In this document: positions 1-8,980 of the stretch, piece by piece
Position numbering within the stretch: the stretch's first letter is position 1
Layout: every line of letters begins with the position of its first letter
Assembly (NCBI RefSeq): GCF_018732085.1
Contig: NZ_CP076103.1
Location: forward strand, 5,704,001-5,768,000
From: Lysobacter capsici
GTDB lineage: Bacteria; Pseudomonadota; Gammaproteobacteria; Xanthomonadales; Xanthomonadaceae
DNA length: 64,000 nucleotides
Direction of reading: 5' to 3'
Program-made: the position numbers and the translations under genes
The notes under the pieces: generated by a model
What the model was told of the DNA's origin: nothing
The model's database searches: none
What the model saw: only the letters and a program-made list of their open reading frames with translations

Positions 1-148
1 TCACCCCGGTCGGCGGGGCGACGGAGGCTCGGTTGACCGCGTTCTGTGACAGCGCCGGCAATGCGAAGGCCGTCGCCATCACCAGCAACAGCGACTGGCT
101 GACACGGCACAGCAATGCCCGAACGGCTCGTTTGGAATCAGCGGTCAC
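1..148 (-). CDS. Start of a secreted protein (partial, runs off the left edge)
   Basis: Only the first 49 codons are present. Translation from a GTG gives a basic N-terminus, a hydrophobic stretch (SLLLVMATAFALPALS) and a probable signal peptidase site near ALSQN, so the product is probably exported. An AGGGGG ribosome binding site sits just upstream and supports the GTG start. The mature part visible (NRASVAPPTGV) is too short to assign a family. The gene is divergent from the XRE-cupin regulator, with a 600-bp spacer that carries a strong dyad. Confidence 0.55.
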   Translation of the reverse strand, partial: MTADSKRAVRALLCRVSQSLLLVMATAFALPALSQNAVNRASVAPPTGV

Positions 149-750
149 AACGCCCCCTAAAACTGAAATCGACTAGTGCGCAGCCGCGGCAGACGCGTTT
201 GCGTCGCCATTGCTCACAATACTCCTGATCGGAGAATTATCCCCGCACAGGACATTCGCGCAAATCTCGTGCCAATTTCGAGAAAAGGAGGCCGGTCTCT
301 TTCCGGACGAAAAAGTCGCGACGGCCCGATATAAATGACGCATAACGTCATTTATTGACAATAAATGTCGTGAAAATGGAGACGAAAGCGAGATTTCGGG
401 CCTGCACGGCCCAGATCGTCCCCGGAAATTCAGACAAATCCGAAGCGATTTTTCGCGTCAAGAAAGACTTTGCCGATCGATCGCCACGGCCCTTGCGCAA
501 GGATGCAAAGCAGCGGTCCTATCTCAACGCCACCGAAGACAGAGGGAGCCAACGAGGCCATACGGAGCAAGGCATCACTAAATGTGAGAAAGTTCTCCTA
601 CAGAGACTTAACAAGTCGGATCCGCGTACGTTTTATCTGCGGACATCGCATGACTTGCTGATGTCTTCAAACCGCCCAGATGTCCCGGCGATATCCGTTG
701 GCCTCGTCCCGACCGACAGTCCAGATCTCGCCGCCAACCCGGAGATAAGG
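149..750. other. 602-bp spacer between divergent genes, AT-richer than its surroundings
   Basis: I see no convincing gene here. Short open frames exist, including an in-frame upstream extension of the regulator, but they have no ribosome binding site and their composition is unlike the neighbours. The stretch is visibly AT-richer than the rest of the window. It holds the inverted repeat described separately and presumably the promoters of both flanking genes. Confidence 0.5.
331..370. promoter_or_regulatory. Candidate operator: perfect dyad plus a third half-site
   Basis: ATAAATGACG and CGTCATTTAT form a perfect 10-bp inverted repeat around a 5-bp centre (CATAA). A third half-site, ATAAATGTCG, follows 5 bp later with one mismatch. 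This looks like a binding site for a dimeric regulator. TTGACA at 355-360 overlaps the end of the dyad and could be a -35 box, but no good -10 follows at normal spacing. Which protein binds is unknown; the adjacent XRE-cupin regulator is an obvious candidate. Confidence 0.45.
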
Positions 751-1377
751 ATGACGTCGCAACAACCGACCATCGGCGGCCTGCTGCGCTCGCTGCGCGC
801 CCGCAACCAGTGGACGTTGAAACAGATGAGCCACCACTCGGGAATCCCGCTGTCGACCCTGTCCAAGATCGAGCACGACCGGCTGTCGCTCACCTACGAC
901 AAGCTGCTGCAACTGAGCCAGCGGCTGGACATCAGCATGTCCGAGCTGTTCGCCGAAACCCCCACGCCGCCACGCCGCACGGTCACCGCCCGCCGCAGCA
1001 TCGGCCGCATCCGCGACGCGATGCGGGTGACCGGGAAGAACTACGACTCCTATTACCTGTGCTCGGAACTGCGGCGCAAACGCATGACGCCGGTGATCAG
1101 CCACATCCGCGCGCGCAACCTCAAGGAATTCGGCGGCTTCGTGCGCCGCTCGGGCGAGGAGTTCGTGTACGTGCTCGAAGGCGCGGTCGCCTTGCACACC
1201 GAGTACTACGACACCACGGTGCTGCAGACCGGCGAAGGCAGCTACATCGACTCGAACATGGGCCAGGCCTATGTGCTGGCCGAGGGCTGCGACGCGGCCA
1301 CGGTGCTGGCGGTGTGCTCGTCGGACGACAACGAGGAACTGCTGGCGTCGTTGATGGCCAGTCAGGACGAAGCCTGA
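751..1377 (+). CDS. XRE-family transcriptional regulator with C-terminal cupin
   Basis: Cytoplasmic DNA-binding regulator of 208 residues. Residues about 10-66 form an XRE helix-turn-helix (LLRSLRARNQWTLKQMSH, then PLSTLSKIEHDRLSLTYDKL). Residues about 112-190 form a small cupin (GEEFVYVLEGAVALHTEYY) that may bind a small ligand. The ATG at 751 is preferred because GGAG lies 7 bases upstream and the helix-turn-helix starts right after it; the open frame extends upstream without support. A paralogue with the same architecture lies at 57190-57900 beside the peptide-modification operon. The target genes are not evident. Confidence 0.85.
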   Translation: MTSQQPTIGGLLRSLRARNQWTLKQMSHHSGIPLSTLSKIEHDRLSLTYDKLLQLSQRLDISMSELFAETPTPPRRTVTARRSIGRIRDAMRVTGKNYDSYYLCSELRRKRMTPVISHIRARNLKEFGGFVRRSGEEFVYVLEGAVALHTEYYDTTVLQTGEGSYIDSNMGQAYVLAEGCDAATVLAVCSSDDNEELLASLMASQDEA

Positions 1378-1489
1378 AAAAAGCGCGGGCGGCGCGGGCA
1401 ACGCCGCTGCCGGCGCGCGGCTCCGCGTCGTTCGGCGCTACGCAGGCGCATGCGCCAGGCGGCGAAAGCGCGCCTGAGCGAGCGCGGGG

Positions 1490-2194
1490 CTATAGCGCGC
1501 TGCGCGGCGGCAGGGTCCAGTCGATCGCGGGCTGGCCCTGCTTGGACAGGTACTCGTTGGCGGCGGAGAAATGCCCGCAGCCGATGAACCCGCGGTGCGC
1601 CGACAGCGGCGAGGGATGCGGCGCCTTGAGCACCCGATGCCGGCGCGGGTCGATGACCTTGCCCTTGGCCTGGGCGTAGCTGCCCCATAACAGGAACACC
1701 AGCCCTTCGCGTTCGCGATTGAGCACGTCGACCACGTGATCGGTGAAGCCTTCCCAGCCCTTGCCCTGGTGCGCGCCGGCGCGGCCTTCCTCGACCGTCA
1801 GCACCGCGTTGAGCAACAGCACGCCGCGATGGGCCCACGGCATCAGATAGCCGTGATCGGGCCGGGCGATGCCGAGGTCGCGGTGGATTTCCTTGAAGAT
1901 GTTGTCGAGCGACGGCGGCACCGACACGCCGGGCAGCACCGAGAAGCACAGGCCGTGGGCCTGGCCGTAACCGTGGTACGGGTCCTGACCGAGGATCACC
2001 ACCTTCACCTGCTCGAACGGCGTGGCGTCGAACGCGGCGAAGATCTGCGGCCCCGGCGGGAAGATCCGCGCGCCCGCGGCCTTGCGCTCGCGCAGGAAGG
2101 CCGACAGCGCCTGCATGTCGTCGCGCGCGAACCAGTCGCCGACGCGCTGCTTCCACGAGGGTTCGAGTTTGATGCCGCGATCGCCGTCGCTCAT
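1490..2194 (-). CDS. ung: Uracil-DNA glycosylase, family 1
   Basis: Removes uracil from DNA as the first step of base excision repair. The 234-residue product has the family-1 signatures: GQDPYHG at 69-75 with catalytic Asp71, LLLN at 127-130, and HPSPLSAHR at 193-201 with the active-site His193. Length is normal for bacterial Ung. Its ATG overlaps the stop codon of the upstream response regulator by 4 bp, so the two are probably translated from one message. Nothing is truncated. Confidence 0.96.
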   Translation of the reverse strand: MSDGDRGIKLEPSWKQRVGDWFARDDMQALSAFLRERKAAGARIFPPGPQIFAAFDATPFEQVKVVILGQDPYHGYGQAHGLCFSVLPGVSVPPSLDNIFKEIHRDLGIARPDHGYLMPWAHRGVLLLNAVLTVEEGRAGAHQGKGWEGFTDHVVDVLNREREGLVFLLWGSYAQAKGKVIDPRRHRVLKAPHPSPLSAHRGFIGCGHFSAANEYLSKQGQPAIDWTLPPRSAL

Positions 2195-3060
2195 GCGGTC
2201 ACCGCCGCGACCGGTTCGGACAGGCGCGCCAGACGCAGTTGGAACAAGGTCTTGGTCACCAGCAGACGCTCCTCGATCGGCTTGAGCACCAGGTCGTTGG
2301 CGCCGGCGCGCAGCAATTCGCTCTGGTTGTCGCGGTTGGCGTCGCCGGTCATCACCAGCACCGGCAGACGGCGCTTGCCGTAGGCGAAGTCGTTGCGCAG
2401 CCGAGCGAGCAGGTCCTTGCCGCCCAGCTCGCCCTTCAGATACACGTCGGTCAGCACCAGATCGGCGCCGGCGTCGCCGCCCTGCGTGCCGCTGGCGCGG
2501 TGCGCCTCCAGATGCTCCAGCGCTTCCTCCACGCCGATGAAATGCAGCACCTGCAGCGAATGGCGTTCGAGCATGCGCTTGGTCGCGACCGCGACCACCC
2601 GGCTGTCTTCGACGTACAACACCCGCGCGCCCGGAATCGCCTGCGGCTGCACGTAGCCGCGGATGAATTCGGCCAGCGCGCTGGGGCCGAGCGATTTGTC
2701 GAAATAGTCGGTGACGTCTTCGGTGAAACGGCGCGCTTCCAGGTGCGACTGGGCGTCGCCGGACACCACGATCACCGGCACGTAGGCCTGGGTGGCCGCC
2801 TCGCGCACCGCGCGCGCGAGTGCGATGCCGTCGCCGTCGGGCAGGACCAGCGCGGTGGTGACCAGATCGACTTCGCCGTGATCGAGCGCGACCCGCGCCT
2901 CGATGATGCTGCCGCACTGGACGATGCGCGCGTTGGGCAATTCGCGCAGCAACACATCGGCGATGAGCTTGCGGACCAGTTTGGAACCGTCGACCACCAT
3001 CACGCGGGGCGAGGTGTTATCGAAGTGGCGAAGATTCTGGCTGTGCATACGTGTGGACAA
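2191..3060 (-). CDS. Response regulator with two receiver domains, the first degenerate
   Basis: A 289-residue protein made of two REC domains and no recognisable output domain. The N-terminal receiver (about 19-140) has VVDG where VVDD is usual and TTALVLPDGDG where the phosphoacceptor Asp should be, so position 70 is Ala and it probably cannot be phosphorylated. The second receiver (about 146-280) is canonical: VEDS, LTDVYLKGE with the acceptor Asp, MTGD and a KP motif. It likely acts by protein contact. It is followed by ung with a 4-bp overlap, and no histidine kinase is nearby. Confidence 0.85.
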   Translation of the reverse strand: MSTRMHSQNLRHFDNTSPRVMVVDGSKLVRKLIADVLLRELPNARIVQCGSIIEARVALDHGEVDLVTTALVLPDGDGIALARAVREAATQAYVPVIVVSGDAQSHLEARRFTEDVTDYFDKSLGPSALAEFIRGYVQPQAIPGARVLYVEDSRVVAVATKRMLERHSLQVLHFIGVEEALEHLEAHRASGTQGGDAGADLVLTDVYLKGELGGKDLLARLRNDFAYGKRRLPVLVMTGDANRDNQSELLRAGANDLVLKPIEERLLVTKTLFQLRLARLSEPVAAVTA

Positions 3061-3452
3061 TACCGTCTCGGCGACGCGGAACAGGCGGGGCGCGGGACGC
3101 CGGCGCGGAACCGAGTGAGGATCATGCGGGGGAGCACGATTCTAGGCGCAAGCGGGGTTCGATTCCGAGCCTTGCGCAGCATCATGGCAACCGTGTGTCG
3201 GCGAAACCGGCCTTGTGTCGAGTTGCGGCACGCGGTGCCGCGGCGATGCCATGGCCGGGCCGCGCTCGGCCGGATGCGCCGACGGCGCTTCGAAACGCGC
3301 GCGGGTCGCGCTTGGGTGGCTACGGCGTTTGCGGCAAGCGCTTCAAGCCGATGGTTTCGGCCCGATCTCGCCCCATTGCCATGGCGACCTGAGCGAAGAG
3401 CGTCGGGGCTCAAGCCCCTCCCACGAAAAACTCGGCGGGCTCCGCGGCCGGC
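3061..3452. other. Intergenic region with a short REP-like palindrome
   Basis: No gene is supported in this 392-bp gap between the response regulator and ftsX. It should carry the promoter for the response regulator and ung. At about 3398-3425 there is a short palindromic motif (CGTCGGGGCTCAAGCCCC, followed by TCCCACG). A similar sequence occurs at 56765-56791, so it is a dispersed repeat. Confidence 0.5.
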
Positions 3453-4451
3453 TCAGCCCTGCCCGGCGCGGGTTTGACGCAAGTAATGCCCGGTCACCAG
3501 CCCCGCGCCCAGCCAACCCAGCGCGGCGGCGCCGGTCAGGATCGCCAGCGCCGGTCCCAGGTCGAAGCCCTGCAACTGGAAGTGACTGCCGTAGCTGAGC
3601 GCCAGCGCGGTCAAGGGCTCGCGCAGGCTGTGGTCGGCCACGGTCAGCAGGGCCAGCGCGACCGCGCCGGCGGCCAGGCCGTAGCAGGCGCCCAGGTACA
3701 GGAACGGACGGCGGATGAAGCCGTCGGTGGCGCCGAGCAATTGCAGCACGCCGATTTCGTCGCGCCGCGACTGGATGTCCAGGCGCACGGTGTTGCCGAC
3801 CACCAGCAAGGCGCCCAGGCCGAGCATCGCCGCGAGTACCCAGGCCAGGCGGCTGCCGAACCGCAGCCAGCCGTCCAGGCGCTGGCGCCAGCCGGCGTCG
3901 TGCTGGACCTGATCGGCCTCGGCCAGTTGCTCCAGCGATTGCGCCAGGGCCAGTTCGTCGCCCTTGGGCGTCACCACCAGCAGACTCGGCAGCGGGTTGC
4001 CCTCGATCGCCGACAGCGTGTCGCCCAGGCCGCTCTTCTCGCGCAGATCGGCCAGGCCTTGTTCGGGCGTGCGCAGATCGACCGCGCCGACCTGCGGCCG
4101 CGCGCGCAATTCCTCAGCCAGGGCGCGGGCACGATCGAGCTTGACCTCGGGCTTGAGGAACACGCTGATCTGGCGCGAGCGCTGGACGTCGCCGGCGAAG
4201 CGTTCGACGTTGTTCAACGCCGCCCACAGGCCCAGCGGCAGGGCCAGCGCGACCGCCATCACGCCGATGGTCAGCAGCGCCGCCCACGGCTTGCGCAGCA
4301 GGCGGCCGAGGCTGGCGACCAGGCTGTAGAGATGGTGATCGAGCCACGCGCCGAAACGCGACTGCGGCGCGGCATCGATCGCGATGTCGATCTCGCGGTC
4401 GGCGCCGGCAACCGGATCTGAATTCGCCCCGGAAGGATTCACGCTGCTCAT
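3453..4451 (-). CDS. ftsX: Cell division protein FtsX
   Basis: Inner-membrane partner of FtsE; the FtsEX complex couples ATP hydrolysis to activation of cell-wall amidases at the division septum. The 332-residue product has a charged cytoplasmic N-terminus, a first membrane helix (PWAALLTIGVMAVALALPLG), a periplasmic loop of about 130 residues, and three further helices ending in GWLGAGLVTGHYLR, the expected FtsX topology. The start codon overlaps the ftsE stop by 4 bp, as in most ftsEX operons. No rpoH follows, although it often does in other gammaproteobacteria. Confidence 0.95.
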   Translation of the reverse strand: MSSVNPSGANSDPVAGADREIDIAIDAAPQSRFGAWLDHHLYSLVASLGRLLRKPWAALLTIGVMAVALALPLGLWAALNNVERFAGDVQRSRQISVFLKPEVKLDRARALAEELRARPQVGAVDLRTPEQGLADLREKSGLGDTLSAIEGNPLPSLLVVTPKGDELALAQSLEQLAEADQVQHDAGWRQRLDGWLRFGSRLAWVLAAMLGLGALLVVGNTVRLDIQSRRDEIGVLQLLGATDGFIRRPFLYLGACYGLAAGAVALALLTVADHSLREPLTALALSYGSHFQLQGFDLGPALAILTGAAALGWLGAGLVTGHYLRQTRAGQG

Positions 4452-5134
4452 TCGGCCAGGTCCTCGGGCGCGATATCGTCGACCAGGCGGCCGTGGTTCA
4501 ACACCAGCACGCGCTTGCGCATGCGCTTGACCAACGCGAGATCGTGGCTGGCGACCAGCACGCTGGTGCCGCGCTCGGGCAAGGACTGGAACAAGGTCAT
4601 GATCTCGGCCGACAGGGTCGGGTCGAGGTTGCCGGTGGGCTCGTCGGCGACCAACAGGCGAGGTTCGCCGATGATCGCCCGCGCAATCCCCACCCGCTGC
4701 TGCTCGCCCGCCGACAACTCGCCCGGCAGCGCGGTCGCGCGCGCGCCCAGGCCGACTTTCTCCAGGGTCGTGCGCACGCGCCGGCCGATGTCGGCGCGGC
4801 GCAGGCCGCGCAGCAACAGCGGCAGGGCCACGTTGTCGGCGACGCTGCGATCGGCGAGCAGGCGGTGGTCCTGGAACACCACGCCGACCTCGCGCCGGTG
4901 CAGGGCGATGCGGCGCCCGCCGACCTTGAGCAGATTGCGCTCGCCGAACAGCACCGCGCCGCGGCTGGGCCGCTCGCTGAGGTGGATCAGCTTGAGCAAG
5001 GTGCTCTTGCCCGCGCCGGAGTGGCCGGTCACGAACAGCATTTCGCCCGGGGCCACCTCGAAGCTGACTTCGCTCAAGGCCTCGTGGCCGCTGCTGTAGC
5101 GTTTGCTGACGTTGTCGAAGCGCAATACGGTCAT
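4448..5134 (-). CDS. ftsE: Cell division ATP-binding protein FtsE
   Basis: ABC-type ATPase of 228 residues that drives FtsX. Walker A is GHSGAGKST at 37-45, the ABC signature LSAGEQQ at 140-146, and Walker B LLVADEP at 160-166, followed by an H-loop in VLVASHD. Length matches FtsE orthologues. It is the first gene of the ftsEX pair. The small secreted-protein gene lies about 325 bp away in the opposite direction. Confidence 0.96.
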   Translation of the reverse strand: MTVLRFDNVSKRYSSGHEALSEVSFEVAPGEMLFVTGHSGAGKSTLLKLIHLSERPSRGAVLFGERNLLKVGGRRIALHRREVGVVFQDHRLLADRSVADNVALPLLLRGLRRADIGRRVRTTLEKVGLGARATALPGELSAGEQQRVGIARAIIGEPRLLVADEPTGNLDPTLSAEIMTLFQSLPERGTSVLVASHDLALVKRMRKRVLVLNHGRLVDDIAPEDLAE

Positions 5135-5459
5135 GGACGGGAGTATCGCAGAGCGAATCGCCGGAAATCATCACGTTTCGGCTTTTGCGTTTGGCCTATG
5201 TTCGCGCTGCGGTCGTCGCAGCCACGCGGACGCGCATCGACGACATCGACCGGCCGCCCTCGCGGGCGCCACAGGCCGGCACCCGCTTCACGACCGCGAC
5301 ATTGCCGTTACGGCCACACCGCAACGGGCCGCGCCGCCGCGCGCGACGCCCTGCCCGCGCGGCACTCGCAACACCGCAGACGTCCGACATTGGAATGCAC
5401 GCCCTCGGCCCGCCGGGCCGATCGGAACCGCTTGCCATCCTTCAACGGAGTCAGACGCC

Positions 5460-5900
5460 ATGCTCACGACCAAGACCTCGCTCGCCCTCGCCGCCCTGCT
5501 CGCCCTGGGCCTGCTGCCCAGCGGCGGCGCGCGCGCCGAACAGTACGACGCGCCGATCAACATCGGCACCCTGGCCTGCCCGGCCGGTTCCACCGGTTAC
5601 GGCAACGCCCGTTTCATCGTGTTTCCGTTCTTCACCAACGCCGTGCCGAACTACCGCATGACGATCTGGTGCAGCGCCGCTGGCAGCGGCCGCCGCGGCC
5701 ATTTCGAACCCGGCGTCGGCGGCGTGTTCGTGGCCTGGCCGTACGCAGGCGGTTCGTTCGGCGTGGGCTGGCCGGCTTCGCCCAATCACAGCAACCAGTA
5801 CCAGTTGCTGGACGTCGACAGCGACGGCGACCTGGACGTGTTCCAGTTGCTGGAAACCTCGCCGAATACCTGGTCGGTGTTCTTGAGCCGCACCCAATAA
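5460..5900 (+). CDS. Small secreted protein of unknown function
   Basis: A 146-residue protein with a clear Sec signal peptide (hydrophobic LALAALLALGLLPSGGARA, probable cleavage after ARA). The mature domain has two Cys, many aromatic residues, and a C-terminal VDSDGDLDVFQLLE segment that resembles the calcium-binding loops of FG-GAP/VCBS repeats, present here only once. AACGGAG lies 10 bases before the chosen ATG; the open frame continues upstream without support. I do not recognise the family. It is monocistronic and its function is unknown. Confidence 0.75.
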   Translation: MLTTKTSLALAALLALGLLPSGGARAEQYDAPINIGTLACPAGSTGYGNARFIVFPFFTNAVPNYRMTIWCSAAGSGRRGHFEPGVGGVFVAWPYAGGSFGVGWPASPNHSNQYQLLDVDSDGDLDVFQLLETSPNTWSVFLSRTQ

Positions 5901-6438
5901 GTCCGGCGATGAGCTCGCAGCGATGGCGCAAGCCTCGTTCAAGCCTCGCTGGCCGAATGCGGCGGCAGTGGCGAGTCAGCGTGCCTCACTGTCGCGGCGT
6001 TTGCGGCACAGCTAAGCGCAACCATCCAGCTCTTGGCCGATCCTGACTCTGTACGGTTGTAGCCAAAAGCCACGCTTTCAACCTTAGCTCTTGCCCAGCG
6101 CAGAACCGAGCTCGCGAGACCAAGGCAGGCCCGAAGGGCGGCGCACAGGACGTGCGCCGTTTTTCGATAAGACAGGGATGTCTTATCGAAAAATCCCTGC
6201 GCGCGCACCGAACTCGCAAGGGAGCTCTGGCGAAATGCGTTTTTCTTCGGTGACTTTTGACCGAAGGGAATCCAGACGTACTGTTGTCGCTTCGGACAAA
6301 AGAAAGTTACCCGCCGCTTTAGTGGCGGAAGCTTTAGGTGTTTGACTTTGCTGCGCTATAAAGCTGACGCAATCGCAATCATCCGATGAGAAACCGAAGC
6401 CCCGGCCGCATAAAAGCGACCGAGGCATTCGTCGCCGA
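5901..6438. other. Intergenic region holding a diverged repeat element
   Basis: No gene is supported. The right half (about 6117-6345) is a repeat related to the ~0.5 kb elements at 26317 and 52886 and is described separately. The left half shows nothing recognisable. Confidence 0.5.
6117..6345. repeat. Diverged partial copy of the large palindromic repeat
   Basis: It follows the same order as one arm of the full elements: a GGCGCAC/GTGCGCC hairpin, a second hairpin, a T-rich GCGTTTTTCTTCGGT stretch, then GACAAAAGAAAGTTACCC and CGCTTTAGTGGCGGAAGC. The second hairpin is a perfect 15-bp stem (TTTTTCGATAAGACA at 6160-6174 and its complement at 6179-6193) with a GGGA loop. It could also work as a bidirectional terminator. 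Confidence 0.6.
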
Positions 6439-8244
6439 TCAGTGCTGCGTACGCGGCGGACGCGCGACCAGCGACTTGAGCTTGCGACCGATCCGGCCCA
6501 GCAACGACGGCTTGCCGTCGCCCGACGCCGCCGGTGCCGACGCCGCCGCAGGCTTGGCCGCGGCCGGCTTGTTGGCGGCAACCGGCTTGGCCGTCGGCGC
6601 CGCCGCATTCGCGGCCGCGGGTGCCTGCGCGCCTTCGGCGCCTTCGATCCGGCGACCGCCACGACGGCGACGACGCTTGCGCGGCGCGCGTTCGCCTTCG
6701 GCGGCAGTGGGGTTGGCGGTTGCGGCATCGGGATTGACCGCCGCACCTTCGACCCGCGGCTTGCGCGGCGGACGCGGCGCGGCCGGCGCGCCGTCTTGCG
6801 CGGGAACGCCTTCGACCGGCTTGGCGTCGGCGCTCCTGGCCGGGCCGCCTTCGCTGCGCGGACGCCGCGGCGGCGCGCCATCGCGGCGACCTTCGCTGCG
6901 CCCGCCACGGCCGGCGCCGGGACCGCCCGAACCGCTGCGGCTGCGGCCGCCGCCACGGCGTTCTTCATCGGCCGCGCGCTGTTCGCGCGCTTCCTTGAAG
7001 ATCGCGCCGATGCTTTCGTTTTCCTCGCCTTCCTCGCCCGCCGGCACTTCGCGCGGCGTGCGCGGCAGCGACACCAGCAGTTCGGCGTCGACCGGCGCGG
7101 TCGGCAGCTTCTGCTCGATGTAGGCCTCGATGTCGGGCAGGCTCATCGCATAGCGTTCGCAGGCGAAGCTGATCGCGTCGCCCTCGGCGCCCAGGCGCGC
7201 GGTGCGGCCGATGCGATGCACGTAATCTTCCGCGTCGAACGGCAGATCGTAGTTGTAGACATGACTGACGCCGTCGATGTGCAGGCCGCGCGCGGCCACG
7301 TCGGTGGCGACCAGGATTTCGAGCTGGCCCTTCTGGAACTTGTTGAGCAGCGATTCGCGCTTCTTCTGCGGCACGTCGCCCGACAGCACGCCGACGCGAT
7401 AACCGCCGCGCTCCAGCGAACGCGCCACGCGCTCGACCCACACCTTGGTGTTGACGAACACCATGGTGCGCGCGCCTTCGCTGCGCGACAGCAGGCCCAG
7501 CAGCAGCGGGATCTTTTCCTCGTCGGACGGGAAGTACACCTTCTGCCGGACCTTGGCCGCGGTGATGAACTCGGTCTCGACCACGAGCTTCTCGGGCTCG
7601 TTCATGTGCTCGTAGGCCAGCTCCAGCACGCGATGGCTCAGCGTGGCCGAGAACAGCAGGGTCTGCCGCTCGGTGCGGATCGGCATGCGCCGCAGCAGGA
7701 AGCGGATGTCCTTGATGAAGCCCAGGTCGAACATGCGGTCGGCTTCGTCGAGCACGCAGATCTCGCAGGCGTGCAGCGACACGACCTTGTGCTGCTTGAC
7801 GTAGTCGATCAGGCGGCCCGGCGTGGCGATGATGACGTCGGCGCCGCTTTGCAGGATTTCGCGCTGCTTGTCGTAGTCCACGCCGCCGTAGACCAGGGCG
7901 AATTTCAGGCCGAGGTCGGAGCCGAACTTGACCGCGTCCTTGTGGATCTGGATCGCCAGTTCGCGGGTCGGCGCCAGGATCAGCGCGCGCGGGTCCTCGG
8001 GCTTGCGCTCGGCCAGGGCCGGGCTGGTCAGCAGGCGGTTGATCACCGCGACCAGGAACGCCAGCGTCTTGCCGGTGCCGGTCTGCGCCTGGCCGGCGAC
8101 ATCGCGCCCGGTCAGCGCCAGCGGCAGGGTCAGGGCCTGGATCGGCGTGCAGCGCGAGAACCCGGCGGCTTCGAGGCCGGCCAACAGGGTCGGGTGCAGG
8201 TCGAACGAGGAGAAAGTGATATCGGTTAAAGGCTTGTCGCTCAT
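6439..8244 (-). CDS. rhlB: DEAD-box ATP-dependent RNA helicase RhlB
   Basis: RNA helicase that in other gammaproteobacteria works with the RNA degradosome. The 601-residue product has the Q motif before residue 40, Walker A AQTGTGKT at 53-60, PTRELA, TPGR, DEAD at 166-169, SAT at 199-201 and a C-terminal HRIGRTAR motif. Beyond about residue 440 it continues as a long disordered tail rich in Arg, Gly, Pro and Ala, with a KRRRRRGGRR cluster, making it much longer than E. coli RhlB (about 420 residues). It is divergent from trxA-rho, the usual gammaproteobacterial arrangement. Confidence 0.95.
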   Translation of the reverse strand: MSDKPLTDITFSSFDLHPTLLAGLEAAGFSRCTPIQALTLPLALTGRDVAGQAQTGTGKTLAFLVAVINRLLTSPALAERKPEDPRALILAPTRELAIQIHKDAVKFGSDLGLKFALVYGGVDYDKQREILQSGADVIIATPGRLIDYVKQHKVVSLHACEICVLDEADRMFDLGFIKDIRFLLRRMPIRTERQTLLFSATLSHRVLELAYEHMNEPEKLVVETEFITAAKVRQKVYFPSDEEKIPLLLGLLSRSEGARTMVFVNTKVWVERVARSLERGGYRVGVLSGDVPQKKRESLLNKFQKGQLEILVATDVAARGLHIDGVSHVYNYDLPFDAEDYVHRIGRTARLGAEGDAISFACERYAMSLPDIEAYIEQKLPTAPVDAELLVSLPRTPREVPAGEEGEENESIGAIFKEAREQRAADEERRGGGRSRSGSGGPGAGRGGRSEGRRDGAPPRRPRSEGGPARSADAKPVEGVPAQDGAPAAPRPPRKPRVEGAAVNPDAATANPTAAEGERAPRKRRRRRGGRRIEGAEGAQAPAAANAAAPTAKPVAANKPAAAKPAAASAPAASGDGKPSLLGRIGRKLKSLVARPPRTQH

Positions 8245-8501
8245 GCGTTTCAGAAGTCCGCGCCGATCAGGCGCCGTAGAGTGTCGCTTGCGTGGGTGGC
8301 GTCGGCGAAGCAGACTGCCGGGGCCGAGCCGGCGCCCGAGTTGAACTCTGAAGGCAGGCTCGATGAGGCCGTGGCGCAGCCCTTGAAGGTGCCGCGAAAC
8401 GCCCCAGTTTAGCGTAAGCCCCCGCCCGGCATGGGCCGCCCGGGGATCCATTCTAGAATAGCTTGATCCGTATGGATCTCGCGCCCCCGCAGGAGACCCC
8501 C

Positions 8502-8834
8502 GTGAGCGAAAAAGTTCTGCATGCTGGCGATTCCGACTTCGACGCCACCGTGCTGCAGTCGTCCGAACCCGTCCTGGTCGATTTCTGGGCCCCGTGGTGC
8601 GGCCCGTGCAAGGCGATCGGCCCGATCGTCGAGCAACTGGCCGACCAGTACCAGGGCAAGGCCAAGGTGGTGAAGGTCGACGTGCAGGAATTCCCCTCGC
8701 TGGGCGTTCGCTACAACGTGCGCAGCATTCCCATGCTGTTGATGTTCAAGGACGGCCAGGTCCATTCCAGCCAGCTGGGCGCGCCGCCGAACATCAAGTC
8801 GCTGCTCACCCAGATGATCGACAAGGCCATCTGA
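8502..8834 (+). CDS. trxA: Thioredoxin
   Basis: Cytoplasmic disulfide reductase of 110 residues. The active-site motif WCGPC is at 32-36 in the normal FWAPWCGPCK context, and the cis-Pro loop is RSIPMLLMF. A GTG start is chosen because AGGAG lies six bases before it; an upstream in-frame TTG has no such site. It sits directly before rho and divergent from rhlB, the classic arrangement. Confidence 0.96.
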   Translation: MSEKVLHAGDSDFDATVLQSSEPVLVDFWAPWCGPCKAIGPIVEQLADQYQGKAKVVKVDVQEFPSLGVRYNVRSIPMLLMFKDGQVHSSQLGAPPNIKSLLTQMIDKAI

Positions 8835-8857
8835 AGCGCGTGATCTGAACCGCGTGA

Positions 8858-8887
8858 CGCATGCGCCCGCCCCGGGCGCGTGCGTTC
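8858..8887 (+). terminator. Hairpin after trxA
   Basis: ACGCATGCGCCCG pairs with CGGGCGCGTGCGT around a CCC loop, with one wobble pair, 24 bases after the trxA stop. The T tract is weak, so it may only be a 3'-end stabilising hairpin. Confidence 0.4.
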
Positions 8888-8980
8888 CGGGCCCGGCCCG
8901 GCAACGTGAACGGTATAGCCCGGGAAGCTTGCCGCCACGCGGCGGCAGTGCTAGTTTCGCAATACCCGGCGTCGGACTTC

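Noticed and set aside
173..361. Open frame of 62 codons on the minus strand before the regulator gene
   Set aside because: No ribosome binding site, no recognisable protein features, and it overlaps the palindromic dyad.
355..750. In-frame upstream extension of the first XRE-cupin regulator
   Set aside because: The added sequence does not look like protein of this genome, and a good ribosome binding site supports the ATG at 751.
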